Assembly (NCBI GenBank): GCA_013298215.1
Contig: JAAFKE010000020.1
Coordinates: 1 to 59,137 of the forward strand
DNA length: 59,137 nt
Direction of reading: 5' to 3'
Source of the DNA: Cytophagales bacterium
GTDB taxonomy: Bacteria; Bacteroidota; Bacteroidia; Cytophagales; Spirosomataceae
Below the pieces are notes generated by a model, which made no database searches, was not told where the DNA came from, and worked only from the letters and a program-made list of their open reading frames with translations. The stretch's first letter is position 1. Every line of letters starts with the position of its first letter. Below are positions 9,174 to 17,980 of the stretch, piece after piece. The position numbers were made by a program, and so were the translations under genes.

Positions 9174-9818
9174 TTATTCTTTGTAATTATCTAATAGTAT
9201 TTTTATTTCAACGGTAAGCCTATCCACATCCTCTGGGTTTGCACCGTCGTAAAAACCCCTCACATACCGCTCTTTGTCTATCAATACAAACGATTTTTCG
9301 AACTCGAAGGTTTTGGCATAACGCGGGTTTTTTAAGAAAATTTCTTCTGATTTGAAGCGCTCGACTCGTTTTGGTCCAGCTCGCAAATTGAACCATTTCG
9401 CAGGACTGACCTTTGCTTTGAGGAATATATCGCCTGTGCTGCTTTTTGACGCGGAGTCTGTGATGGAAAATAGCTTTACTTCGGGGCTATTCGTAAACAT
9501 TTCCTGAACGCGTAGGAGTTGTTTCTGGCGTTTTTGGCAGTTCACGTCGCAGGTATCGCCCAAAAAAACGATGACGGATATGCTCTTGCTTGCAGGAACG
9601 CCTACTTTTTGCCCCCTTTCGTTGTACATCTCGCAGGCTTCAACTGCCCTGAAAACGGTATCTTTTCCTGCTTTGACGGCATTTCCTGCGGCATCAACCA
9701 CGGGGTTGTAGCGCGGAACTTCAAAATGGTTGCGCCCAAAGACTTTCAAGAACACAAAAACCAAAACTGGCAACACTACCAATACGAATAGTGCGCCAGC
9801 TTGAGAGTATTTTCGCAT
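9174..9818 (-). CDS. SCO1/SenC-like protein, copper-ligand histidine missing
   Basis: A 214-aa membrane-anchored thioredoxin-fold protein: one N-terminal transmembrane anchor (about 8-27), then a periplasmic domain. The SCO CxxxC pair is present (GDTCDVNCQKRQ, C90 and C94). The block where SCO proteins carry the third copper ligand, usually an H a few residues before FVLVD, reads KTFEFEKSFVLIDKERYVRG, with Phe at about position 172 and no His nearby. SCO proteins deliver Cu to the CuA site of subunit II or reduce its cysteines. Loss of His suggests a thiol-reductase role or altered copper binding. It lies between subunit IV and DUF420 genes with 2-3 bp gaps, clearly in the operon. Confidence 0.85.
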   Translation of the reverse strand: MRKYSQAGALFVLVVLPVLVFVFLKVFGRNHFEVPRYNPVVDAAGNAVKAGKDTVFRAVEACEMYNERGQKVGVPASKSISVIVFLGDTCDVNCQKRQKQLLRVQEMFTNSPEVKLFSITDSASKSSTGDIFLKAKVSPAKWFNLRAGPKRVERFKSEEIFLKNPRYAKTFEFEKSFVLIDKERYVRGFYDGANPEDVDRLTVEIKILLDNYKE

Positions 9819-9821
9819 CTG

Positions 9822-10154
9822 CTATGGGTGGTGTGAGGCAAAGATTGAACCGCCCTCCCACATGAGTGCGCCCAAAAGCCAAGCCACGAATACGATTGGC
9901 AAAAGAATAGTCCAAAACAATGACTTAGCTTCGTGACGCAGGTGCATAAACTCACCAATTATGTAGCCCGCCTTCACGATTGTCATGATAATAAAAATTG
10001 ATATTCTTATAAATCGTCCCGTTCCTTCGTTTTCGATCGAAAAGGCAATTGTGAACTCAGCAACAGTAATTGCGAGCAGTATCAAGAATGTGTTCCAGAT
10101 TACTTTCCGGTGGGCTGCCCCAGCCTCTTTATCGTATTCTTTAGCGTTGGCCAT
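9822..10154 (-). CDS. ctaF: Cytochrome c oxidase subunit IV (prokaryotic type)
   Basis: A 110-aa protein with three membrane helices (about 18-38, 50-68 and 80-98). It has the hallmark middle block IIMTIVKAGYIIGEFMHLRHE of the prokaryotic cytochrome c oxidase subunit IV family (COX4_pro). It is an accessory inner-membrane subunit of the aa3-type oxidase that stabilises the complex. It lies 34 bp after the long subunit III gene and 3 bp before the SCO gene. Confidence 0.88.
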   Translation of the reverse strand: MANAKEYDKEAGAAHRKVIWNTFLILLAITVAEFTIAFSIENEGTGRFIRISIFIIMTIVKAGYIIGEFMHLRHEAKSLFWTILLPIVFVAWLLGALMWEGGSIFASHHP

Positions 10155-10188
10155 GACCTTGTTATTGGTTAAATGTGAATGAGAATAA

Positions 10189-10959
10189 TTAGACTAAGTA
10201 GAAGAAAGTAAAGACAAACACCCACACCAAGTCCACAAAGTGCCAGTACAGTCCTACTTTTTCAACCATTTCATATGAGCCACGGCGGTCATAAAAGCCA
10301 GTTGATGACCGGAAAAAGATCAAAATATTGAGGATTACCCCGCTAAAAACGTGCGTACCATGAAACCCTGTTATGAAAAAAAACAAGTCAGCAAATGCCG
10401 CTGGACCGTATTGATTTTCCGTTAAGTTTGCGCCAAATATTGTTTTTTCGACCCACTTGCCATCCACAATTTGCTTAAAAACCGATCCTTCGTCGGTTCC
10501 GTGGATAAAGTGCGTCCACTCCCAAGCTTGGCAACCCAAAAAGGCTGCGCCGCCCAAGATTGTCCAAAGCATATATTTCTCTACATCGGCTTTGTCCATG
10601 CGGTGGCCTGCTTCTACTGCCAATACCATCGTCACAGAACTAAAAATGAGAATAAACGTCATGATTCCCACAAATATGAGCGGTGCTGTCACCCCGTGCA
10701 AAAGCGGAAGCGCATCGAATATTTTTTCTGGGATTGGCCAATATAGCGGCGACGACACAAAGTCTGCCGTTGGGCCGTCGTAGCCAGGGAAGCTAAAACG
10801 AATCATTCCGTAGGTAACGAGCAACGCCGAAAACGTGAATGTATCTGAAATCAAGAAAAACCACATCATCAGCTTTCCGTAGCTGGCCTTCATGGGTTCT
10901 ACGCCTCCGCCCCACAAGTTCGATTCGAGCGTGGCAGTCGCATTCGCTGTTGCTTCCAT
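10189..10959 (-). CDS. ctaE: Cytochrome c oxidase subunit III
   Basis: A 256-aa heme-copper oxidase subunit III with about six to seven helices. It contains MWFFLISDTFTFSALL, the family Glu/His block GCQAWEWTHFIHG, the ITGFHGTHVFSGVILN motif and the C-terminal GLYWHFVDLVWVFVFTFFYLV. A hydrophilic insertion (about 155-185) between helices is longer than in minimal subunit III. It is one of two tandem subunit III homologues; duplicated ctaE-type genes are common in Bacteroidota oxidase operons. The inner-membrane subunit supports proton uptake and stability of subunit I. Confidence 0.93.
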   Translation of the reverse strand: MEATANATATLESNLWGGGVEPMKASYGKLMMWFFLISDTFTFSALLVTYGMIRFSFPGYDGPTADFVSSPLYWPIPEKIFDALPLLHGVTAPLIFVGIMTFILIFSSVTMVLAVEAGHRMDKADVEKYMLWTILGGAAFLGCQAWEWTHFIHGTDEGSVFKQIVDGKWVEKTIFGANLTENQYGPAAFADLFFFITGFHGTHVFSGVILNILIFFRSSTGFYDRRGSYEMVEKVGLYWHFVDLVWVFVFTFFYLV

Positions 10960-10990
10960 TTGGTATTGTTAAAAGGTTACTGGTATTTTT

Positions 10991-11590
10991 TTACCTAAAA
11001 TAAATTAAAAATGCGAACAAGTATATCCAGAGAATATCTAAAAAGTGCCAATATGTGGCGCAGATTTCGATTCTTCGGAGGGATTTAGCGTGAATTTTCA
11101 TCTGAAAAACTGACACAAAGGCCACCGCCAGCACGCACAAACCCGAAATAAGGTGGAAACCGTGCAAGCCCGTGAACACGTAGAAAAACGAACTCGCGGG
11201 ATTGCCCACAAAAAAGATGCGCATTTCGTACACCAACTCGCCCCATCCCTTGAACTGCATCCAAAGGAACGATAATCCAAGTGCAAAAGTAACAGAAATT
11301 GCTATTTTGAGTGCATTAAAATTATCTTTTTTTGCTGAGATCAGCGCCCAGTGCATGCTAACGCTACTCAACATGAGCACTGCTGTGCTATAATAAAAGA
11401 TTTTAGGTAAGCTAAACTCCAGCCAATTCCCCTCTGCCCGGCGCACTAAATAGGCACTGGTTTGGGAGGCGAAAAGCATGATTATACTTACAATAAAGAG
11501 CCACATAATGAACTTCTTTGGGTCCATCGAAAGGGTTTCCTCTGGTTCTTGATCGACCAGAATGGGGGATAATTTTAAGTTTTCGGCCAT
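10991..11590 (-). CDS. Cytochrome c oxidase subunit III (short paralogue)
   Basis: A 199-aa subunit III homologue with five helices. Recognisable blocks are MDPKKFIMWLFIVSIIMLFASQTSAYLV, FYVFTGLHGFHLISGLCVL and ATYWHFLDILWIYLFAFLIYF. It lacks the first helices of canonical seven-helix subunit III, as is usual for the short CyoC/CtaE form. It is placed between heme o synthase (4 bp) and the longer subunit III (31 bp). The enzyme probably contains both paralogues, or they replace each other; the sequence cannot decide. Confidence 0.9.
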   Translation of the reverse strand: MAENLKLSPILVDQEPEETLSMDPKKFIMWLFIVSIIMLFASQTSAYLVRRAEGNWLEFSLPKIFYYSTAVLMLSSVSMHWALISAKKDNFNALKIAISVTFALGLSFLWMQFKGWGELVYEMRIFFVGNPASSFFYVFTGLHGFHLISGLCVLAVAFVSVFQMKIHAKSLRRIEICATYWHFLDILWIYLFAFLIYFR

Positions 11591-11594
11591 TTTT

Positions 11595-12482
11595 TTATAG
11601 TTTATCTAACAAAAACGCAATCTGTACTACTGGCAAATATAAAAACGACCCAAACATGAGCTGAAGGGCGGTTTTGTCGGTGCAGGTTCGCATGAGGTGG
11701 AATGTCTGCGCCAAAAACAAGACCCCAAACAACGTTGCCACAAAGGCCGAGTTTATGCCCGTCATCCCAAGTTTATACGGCAACCAACCTACTGGCAGTA
11801 GACACAAAGTATAAATCATAATCTGGAAGGCAGTGTTCATATCTTTTTGCCCTTTCGACGGCAACAGTCTGAAACCAGCTTTCTTGTAGTCTTCGTCGAG
11901 TACCCAGGCAATGGCCCAGAAGTGAGGGAACTGCCAAAAGAACTGAATGGCAAAAAGAATACCTGGCTCTAAGCCGAAATGGTTGGTGGCAGCCACCCAC
12001 CCGATCATGGGCGGGAACGCGCCAGGCAACGCACCCACAAAAACCGCGATTGGGCCAACGCGTTTGAGCGGCGTATAGACAAACCCATAAAGCACCGCCG
12101 ATAAAATGGCAAGCAACCCAGCTCGGTAATTGAAAACACCGAAAAGAATGATGCAGGCAATAAGACCACTAACAATTGCAAAGCCTACTGCCTCCTTCAC
12201 CGTCAGCCGTCCGCTTGGCAGTGGGCGGTTGGCCGTTCTTTTCATAAGTTTATCTAACTCAATTTCGATTACCTGGTTTATTACGTTGGCCGAGAAGGTC
12301 GTGCAAAGCGTAGCTACCAAAAACAGTGCTAAGTACAGCCAGTTTAGGTGTTCAACGCCCAGGCAGTAACCAAAGCCGCCCGAGAAGGCAACCGTGGCCG
12401 ACAACCTAAACTTGGTGAGGTCGTAGTAGGCTTTTGCCTTCTCCGCAAATGTGTTAGGGTGACTTTGGCTTACTGAGATCAT
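11595..12482 (-). CDS. ctaB: Protoheme IX farnesyltransferase (heme o synthase)
   Basis: A 295-aa UbiA-family prenyltransferase with about nine helices. The farnesyl-diphosphate/Mg binding motif appears as NVINQVIEIELDKLMKRTANRP (about residues 65-86). The second loop has FWQFPHFWAIAWVLDEDYKKAGFRLLP, as in CyoE/CtaB. It transfers farnesyl to heme b to give heme o, the substrate of the adjacent heme A synthase. It starts 5 bp after that gene ends, within the oxidase operon. Confidence 0.95.
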   Translation of the reverse strand: MISVSQSHPNTFAEKAKAYYDLTKFRLSATVAFSGGFGYCLGVEHLNWLYLALFLVATLCTTFSANVINQVIEIELDKLMKRTANRPLPSGRLTVKEAVGFAIVSGLIACIILFGVFNYRAGLLAILSAVLYGFVYTPLKRVGPIAVFVGALPGAFPPMIGWVAATNHFGLEPGILFAIQFFWQFPHFWAIAWVLDEDYKKAGFRLLPSKGQKDMNTAFQIMIYTLCLLPVGWLPYKLGMTGINSAFVATLFGVLFLAQTFHLMRTCTDKTALQLMFGSFLYLPVVQIAFLLDKL

Positions 12483-12487
12483 AGAAC

Positions 12488-13510
12488 CTAATTTAGAACG
12501 TCTTGAAGCTGGTGGCGAACTGAATGCTTAAACACCCGATCCGAATTAATGGCCAGCAACAAAACGAATTGAAGACCCACCGCAACTACCGCCAACGTGA
12601 GGTGTATTGGTTGAGCAAGTGCAGGAACGCCCAGGTATGCCAGCGTTATTCCCGTTGCGATTTCAACAACTACCGAGCCTATAATGGCCATGGTCATCTT
12701 GTAGATTAACGATCCAGCTGGGTGGTTTTTCAGCACTATGTAGCCTAAACCAAGGTGCAGCAATAATATAAGTGCCGAGAAGGAGCGGTGGATATAGAAT
12801 TTCAATCCCAATTGGCTCACCCACGCGTCGCGGGTGTTGTATCCCATTTTCATTATGACCTCATCCATGGCCTCGCGTACCTGTGTGCCGAGTAAAATTT
12901 GCGTGAGCGTTAGTCCGACGATTAGCACCACAAGGCGGTTAAGAAGCGGTTTGTTTGGCGTTTCTTGGTCTCTGACGACTCCTGCATACGACCGCGCCAT
13001 TGCGTATAGAAGCACAAACACGATCACGATTGCCAGCAGCATGTGCAGCGTTACCATACTGGGAGAAAGCTCACTCGAAACCACCTTAGACCCTAACCAT
13101 CCCTGAAAGCCAGTTAGTAACAGCGACGACAGGGTGCAATAAAATACGACCGCATCTTTTCTTAGGTAGCGAACCGAAGCAATTGTGGCCACCAAGATGA
13201 ATAAGCCAGTTAGCGCACCCAGCAACCTGTTCGCGTATTCGATCCAAGTTTTGACGGCGTTGAACTCGACCTCACCCTTCAACTTGGCACCAAATATTGT
13301 TTGGTAATCGGCTGGAAGTTGGGACGCATCGGTCGGAGGTATCCACATTCCAAAGCACTTAGGCCAGTCGGGGCAACCCATTCCTGAGCCCGTACTTCGT
13401 ACAATCCCCCCAGCCAATATCAGAAGATAGACTGAGAGGATTGTGAAAACGACAAAGCTACGATAGAATTTGCCCGTTTTGTTAATGGGCTTCAGTTCTA
13501 AACTGGTCAT
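12488..13510 (-). CDS. ctaA: Heme A synthase (COX15/CtaA)
   Basis: A 340-aa membrane protein with eight helices. It has the family N-terminus LLILAGGIVRSTGSGMGCPDWPKCFG and the conserved histidine helices WIEYANRLLGALTGL, VTLHMLLAIVIV, KFYIHRSFSALILLLHLG and AQPIHLTLAVVAVGLQF. It oxidises heme o to heme a. The only reasonable start (MTSLELKPINK) lies inside the 3-prime end of ctaD, giving a 29-bp overlap in another frame and suggesting translational coupling of cofactor maker and apoenzyme. Confidence 0.95.
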   Translation of the reverse strand: MTSLELKPINKTGKFYRSFVVFTILSVYLLILAGGIVRSTGSGMGCPDWPKCFGMWIPPTDASQLPADYQTIFGAKLKGEVEFNAVKTWIEYANRLLGALTGLFILVATIASVRYLRKDAVVFYCTLSSLLLTGFQGWLGSKVVSSELSPSMVTLHMLLAIVIVFVLLYAMARSYAGVVRDQETPNKPLLNRLVVLIVGLTLTQILLGTQVREAMDEVIMKMGYNTRDAWVSQLGLKFYIHRSFSALILLLHLGLGYIVLKNHPAGSLIYKMTMAIIGSVVVEIATGITLAYLGVPALAQPIHLTLAVVAVGLQFVLLLAINSDRVFKHSVRHQLQDVLN

Positions 13511-15365
13511 TCGGGCTATATGGCAACATATTTTTTTCTTCGGCGATTAATGCCGTTTCGTGCGGGAAGTTAGACTCAGTAGTCTGAGAATACGGCACAT
13601 TTTGTGGTATAAAGTCCTCCGTCGCACCAGGCTTGCTGTAGTCATAAGGCCAACGGTAAACGGCTGGTATTTCTCCTACCCAGTTGCCATGTCCAGGATT
13701 GACTGGTGTAGTCCACTCCAAAGTGCTCGATCTCCAAGGGTTCAAAGGTGCTTTCTTACCTTTAAATATGCTATAGAACACGTTCCAAAGGAAAATGAAT
13801 TGGCCAGCGAAGGTAAGAGCTGCGGCGATACTGATGAACATATTCAGGTCAGCAAACGATGACTTTGTGAAGTCGAAGCTTGTAAACTGGTAGTATCTGC
13901 GCGGAAATCCTGCGATACCGATGTAGTGCATTGGGAAGAATATCAAATAAATACCCACGAACGTAAGCCAAAAGTGAATTTGACCCTGTGTTTGGTTCAT
14001 CATTCGCCCAAACATCTTTGGGAACCAGTGGTAAACACCCGCAAAGAAGCCAAAAGCCGAGGCCGCACCCATCACGATGTGGAAGTGGGCAACCACAAAA
14101 TAGGTATCATGCAACTGAATATCGAGCGCGCTATTCCCGAGGATGATTCCCGTCAAACCACCCGTTACGAACAAAGAAACCAATCCGATCGAAAACAACA
14201 TGGCGGGCGTGAAGACGATGTTGCCTCTCCACAGGGTAGTAATGTAGTTAAACGCCTTGACCGCCGACGGTATTGCAATGATGAGCGTAAGGAACATAAA
14301 TACTGAGCCTAAGAACGGGTTCATACCAGTAACAAACATGTGGTGGGCCCAAACGATGAACGCCAGGAATGCAATTCCTATCATCGAATATATCATGGCA
14401 TGGTAGCCAAAGATTGGCTTGCGCGAGTTTGTGGCGATAACCTCCGATGTTATTCCTAACGCTGGCAGGAGTACGATGTAAACCTCTGGGTGGCCTAAGA
14501 ACCAAAACAAGTGCTGGAACAAAATTGGGCTACCACCTACGTTTGGAAGTGCTTCGCCTTTGATGTAGATTTCAGACAGATAGAAACTCGTACCGAAATG
14601 GCGGTCAAATATCAACAGCAATGCTGCCGATAAAAGCACTGGGAACGAGATTAAACCCAATATTGCAGTTATTAAAAATGCCCAGATAGTCAGCGGTAGG
14701 CGATCAAAGGTCATTCCACGCGTGCGCAGGTTGATTACGGTCGTGATGTAGTTTATTCCTCCCAACAGTGCTGATATGATAAAAAGCGTCATACTGACCA
14801 GCCAGAGTGTCATTCCGAGTTCTGACCCTGGGTGTGCCTGTGGCAGTGCGCTCAACGGTGGATAAATAACCCATCCACCAGCGGCTGGTCCAGTCGAAAT
14901 AAAAATCGAATAGAACATGATAACACTGGATACGAAGAAGAACCAGAAGGAAAGCATATTCATGAAGCCCGATGCCATGTCGCGTGCACCAATTTGCAGC
15001 GGGATCAAAAAGTTACTGAATGTTCCGCTCAGGCCAGCCGTTAGCACAAAAAATACCATGATGGTACCATGCATCGTAACGAGTGCCAGGTAGAAGTTTG
15101 GATCTAAATTATTTGTCTCGGTAATCCAACCGCCCAAAAGTGGCTTCAACCAACCTAAACTTGCTTTTGGAAAACCCAACTGAATACGAAACAGTACCGA
15201 CATACCCGCGCCCAATATGGCCCAGAATATACCGCTAATCATGTACTGCTTGGCAATTATTTTGTGGTCTTCGCTAAATATGTACTGCCGCCAAAACGGT
15301 AATACTTCATGTTCGTGCTCCTGTGCCTGAACTTGGGGTGCTAGTATTGTCTCTACTGCTGACAT
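13482..15365 (-). CDS. ctaD: Cytochrome c oxidase subunit I
   Basis: A 627-aa heme-copper oxidase subunit I. Visible landmarks are the low-spin heme ligand region LALVTMHGTIMVFF, the CuB/active-site Tyr block GHPEVYIVLLP (about 287, A-type Tyr cross-link motif), the CuB pair WAHHMF (about 338), and the heme ligands HDTYFVVAHFH (about 418-428). The K- and D-channel type layout fits the A family. It takes electrons from subunit II CuA and reduces O2 while pumping protons. It lies 27 bp after ctaC. No C-terminal subunit III or cytochrome c fusion is present. Confidence 0.97.
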   Translation of the reverse strand: MSAVETILAPQVQAQEHEHEVLPFWRQYIFSEDHKIIAKQYMISGIFWAILGAGMSVLFRIQLGFPKASLGWLKPLLGGWITETNNLDPNFYLALVTMHGTIMVFFVLTAGLSGTFSNFLIPLQIGARDMASGFMNMLSFWFFFVSSVIMFYSIFISTGPAAGGWVIYPPLSALPQAHPGSELGMTLWLVSMTLFIISALLGGINYITTVINLRTRGMTFDRLPLTIWAFLITAILGLISFPVLLSAALLLIFDRHFGTSFYLSEIYIKGEALPNVGGSPILFQHLFWFLGHPEVYIVLLPALGITSEVIATNSRKPIFGYHAMIYSMIGIAFLAFIVWAHHMFVTGMNPFLGSVFMFLTLIIAIPSAVKAFNYITTLWRGNIVFTPAMLFSIGLVSLFVTGGLTGIILGNSALDIQLHDTYFVVAHFHIVMGAASAFGFFAGVYHWFPKMFGRMMNQTQGQIHFWLTFVGIYLIFFPMHYIGIAGFPRRYYQFTSFDFTKSSFADLNMFISIAAALTFAGQFIFLWNVFYSIFKGKKAPLNPWRSSTLEWTTPVNPGHGNWVGEIPAVYRWPYDYSKPGATEDFIPQNVPYSQTTESNFPHETALIAEEKNMLPYSPNDQFRTEAH

Positions 15366-15392
15366 TTTGTTGTGAGTTTGTGTAGATAAATT

Positions 15393-16502
15393 TTATTTAA
15401 TTGATGCTGTACCGATGCCGACTGTCTGTACCTGAGCCACTGTGCTGTCTGCTGGGGCTTCCACTGCTGGGATGTACTTGGCCGCCTTGGCTTTCAGATT
15501 GTCGGGGACTTTCGATATTAATTCTGGGTGCTCGGTCAAAAATGGCTTTTGTTCGGCCATCCACTTTTTGAACGAATATTCGTCTTCTACGATCAAGCGA
15601 AGACGCATTCCAAAGTGGCCTTGGCCGCATACCTCTGTGCAGGCAATCTCGTAATCGAAATTTGGTTTGCCCAGATCGGCGCGTGCTTGGTCAGTGGTTT
15701 TTTCGGGAATAAACCAGAATTTGGTAGGCATTCCTGGCACTGCATCCATTTTGACGCGCATGTGCGGAATAAATACAGAGTGTAACACATCGCGGGCGCG
15801 AATCTTCAAAAGCACTGGCTTACCTACCTGCACGTGCATTTCAGACGAATTTGTGAAATCATCGAAAGACGCCTCGTCCGAGAGATCGATTCCAAAGACG
15901 TTGCCCTCGGTGTCGTTTATCAACTTAAAATTAAAAGCGCCGAGCTTGTTGTCGCTTACTCCTGGATATCGCACCTGCCAGCCAAACTGCTTACCCATTA
16001 TTTCAATTACCTGGGCATCTTGGGGAGCATCCGACATGATATCGGTCCAAGCGCGGTAGCCAGTAAATACCAACGCTGCCATTACAATCATTGGAATCAC
16101 TGTCCATATAACTTCCAATTTAATATTATCTGGATAAAATGTTGCTTGTTTTCCTTTCACGTAGCGATACTTCCAAGCAAAATAAAAAATGAGTACGTTC
16201 ACGATCACACAAGCGATGGTGAGTAGTCCCATCGAAAACCAAAATAATTCATCGGTTACTTTACCGTGTTTTGATGCCGCCTCGGGTAAAAAATATGCCC
16301 GCGATGACATGAATGACCAGACGGCGCCGATGGTACCCAAAATTAAGAAGACCAAGCAGGCAATTGCATTTGCGTTCACATTGACCGCGTAATCGTCCGA
16401 TTCTTCACCATTGACTCCTTTCAGTATCTTTTGAACCCTCACTATGACCATAATGGCCAATGCAAGGAACACAATTGATAATAATCCGACAGCGTAAATC
16501 AT
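15393..16502 (-). CDS. ctaC: Cytochrome c oxidase subunit II
   Basis: A 369-aa subunit II. Residues 1-155 carry extra helices compared with the canonical two: about 1-20, 48-66, 88-112 and 133-150. The C-terminal cupredoxin domain has the CuA ligands HSVFIPHMRVKMD and CTEVCGQGHFGM (about 285-297). The aromatic patch GKQFGWQVRYPG, used to pass electrons from cytochrome c, is present. There is no fused CxxCH cytochrome domain, so electrons must come from an external heme, plausibly ActE or ActA of the upstream complex III. An Ala/Pro-rich tail follows. Confidence 0.95.
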   Translation of the reverse strand: MIYAVGLLSIVFLALAIMVIVRVQKILKGVNGEESDDYAVNVNANAIACLVFLILGTIGAVWSFMSSRAYFLPEAASKHGKVTDELFWFSMGLLTIACVIVNVLIFYFAWKYRYVKGKQATFYPDNIKLEVIWTVIPMIVMAALVFTGYRAWTDIMSDAPQDAQVIEIMGKQFGWQVRYPGVSDNKLGAFNFKLINDTEGNVFGIDLSDEASFDDFTNSSEMHVQVGKPVLLKIRARDVLHSVFIPHMRVKMDAVPGMPTKFWFIPEKTTDQARADLGKPNFDYEIACTEVCGQGHFGMRLRLIVEDEYSFKKWMAEQKPFLTEHPELISKVPDNLKAKAAKYIPAVEAPADSTVAQVQTVGIGTASIK

Positions 16503-16540
16503 TACTTTTTTGTTTTTATGATTGTATAAGTGTTACCATT

Positions 16541-16568
16541 AGATTCTTAACTTGTCGTTTGAGAATCT
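16541..16568. other. Stem-loop between the act and cta gene sets
   Basis: Ten-nucleotide arms (AGATTCTTAA and TTGAGAATCT, one G-T wobble) with an 8-nt loop lie in the 88-bp gap between actF and ctaC. On the minus (coding) strand no T-run follows, so it is more likely an RNA-processing or stability element than a terminator. On the plus strand a T-rich run follows. Confidence 0.5.
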
Positions 16569-16590
16569 TGTTTTGTTTTTTTTAAATAAA

Positions 16591-17955
16591 TTATACGATG
16601 TCGTGGTGCAACGACTCCTCAAGCATAGGGTGGTTCACAGGCACGAGATTTGCCTTTGTTAGCTGATGCTTAACCGACCAAATGAATGCACACGCAAAAA
16701 TCAGTACCATTCCAAATTCAACGGGGCCGAATCCGCCGTTTGCTCCGACCGTTCCTGGCATAATGTTGTTCCAGAAGTCAAAATAGTGGCCTATAATAAT
16801 TGCCCAACAAGCTACCTTCAAAACACCCATTGTGCGCTTAGAATCGCGCGCCATCAGTAACAAAAATGGAAAAACAAAATTGAGGAATATGTTTATGAAA
16901 AACGGCCCTTTGTAAATGCCTCCGTACCCACTAAACCGCTCTTTATAATAGATTGTTTCCTCTGGTAAGTTTGCGTAGTAGATCAACAAAAACTGGGAGA
17001 ACCAAACGTAAGTCCAAAAGATACTGAATGCGAAACAAAACTTACCCAAATCGTGCATGTGGCTCTCGTTCACCGATTTGAGGTAGCCGTGCTGTTTAAG
17101 ACTAATGATGGTCAGCGTCATGGTGGCCAAGCCCGCCACGTGCCAACTGGCAAGTGTGTACCAGCCAAACATGGTCGAGAACCAGTGCGTGTCAATTGTC
17201 ATTACAAAGTCCCAGGCTGCGGTTGATGACGTTACGGCAAAAACTACTAAGAATGCCGTACCAAATTTGATACTTTTCTCGTAGTTATCCACCCCACCAA
17301 CTCTGTCTTCTTCCAACGAAAAGCCCCGCACCATTTTCCAGAGCATATACCAGAGGGTAAAATAAAGCACCATTCTAATGACGTAGAAAGTCGGATTCAA
17401 GAATGGTCTTTTGCCCGCAATAATAGGGTCGTATTCTGGACTGGCTTTGTCGAAGAGTGCTTCGTTTGTCCAGTGAAACATATCGTGGCCAGCCAAGAAG
17501 TAAGTAGCAACCATAATAGTGCCCGTCACTGGCAAAAACGCGGGCATTGCCTCGGGAATACGCTTAAATATGACCGACCAACCAGCTTGTGCCAAGTAGT
17601 TGTAGGAGATAAAGAACATTCCAATGACCGAAATGCCCGTAAAATAAACCGAGTTGAGCCAGAGGTTTGCCCACAAACGTTTAGACCAGTGGTAGGCGTG
17701 TCCGTGCCCTGCGTGTGCTTCGGATGCGTGTTCGCCTGCAGCATGAGCCGCTGCACCGTGCGCTTCGTGCGCACCAGCAGCGTGAGCCACTGCTTCCTGA
17801 GCCTCATGGCCGCCACCCTGCGACAGTAAGTATGCTCCCAGAGCCACCAATGCGAGGCCGACCGCGCCGCCAATTAATAAATTTCTTTTGGATTCGGACG
17901 TAAATTCGTATCGTTCTTCGAGTGTTGGTAGGGGATGATCGTGATGTGATGCCAT
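16591..17955 (-). CDS. actF: Alternative complex III subunit ActF (quinol:cytochrome c oxidoreductase)
   Basis: A 454-aa polytopic membrane protein, the NrfD-related ActF quinone-binding-type subunit of alternative complex III. After the first helix (about 27-44) a striking His/Ala-rich segment (about 47-92, ten His) precedes WSKRLWANLWLNSVYFTGI. Further helices include the ACIII blocks TGTIMVATYFLAGHDMFHWTNEALF and SSTAAWDFVMTIDTHWFSTMFGWY. The C-terminal half has WTYVWFSQFLLIYYANLPEETIYY. It follows actE by 25 bp. ActF forms the membrane arm with ActC and has been proposed to take part in quinol oxidation and/or proton transfer. Confidence 0.93.
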   Translation of the reverse strand: MASHHDHPLPTLEERYEFTSESKRNLLIGGAVGLALVALGAYLLSQGGGHEAQEAVAHAAGAHEAHGAAAHAAGEHASEAHAGHGHAYHWSKRLWANLWLNSVYFTGISVIGMFFISYNYLAQAGWSVIFKRIPEAMPAFLPVTGTIMVATYFLAGHDMFHWTNEALFDKASPEYDPIIAGKRPFLNPTFYVIRMVLYFTLWYMLWKMVRGFSLEEDRVGGVDNYEKSIKFGTAFLVVFAVTSSTAAWDFVMTIDTHWFSTMFGWYTLASWHVAGLATMTLTIISLKQHGYLKSVNESHMHDLGKFCFAFSIFWTYVWFSQFLLIYYANLPEETIYYKERFSGYGGIYKGPFFINIFLNFVFPFLLLMARDSKRTMGVLKVACWAIIIGHYFDFWNNIMPGTVGANGGFGPVEFGMVLIFACAFIWSVKHQLTKANLVPVNHPMLEESLHHDIV

Positions 17956-17980
17956 CGTATTTATTTTATGCCTTAATTAA

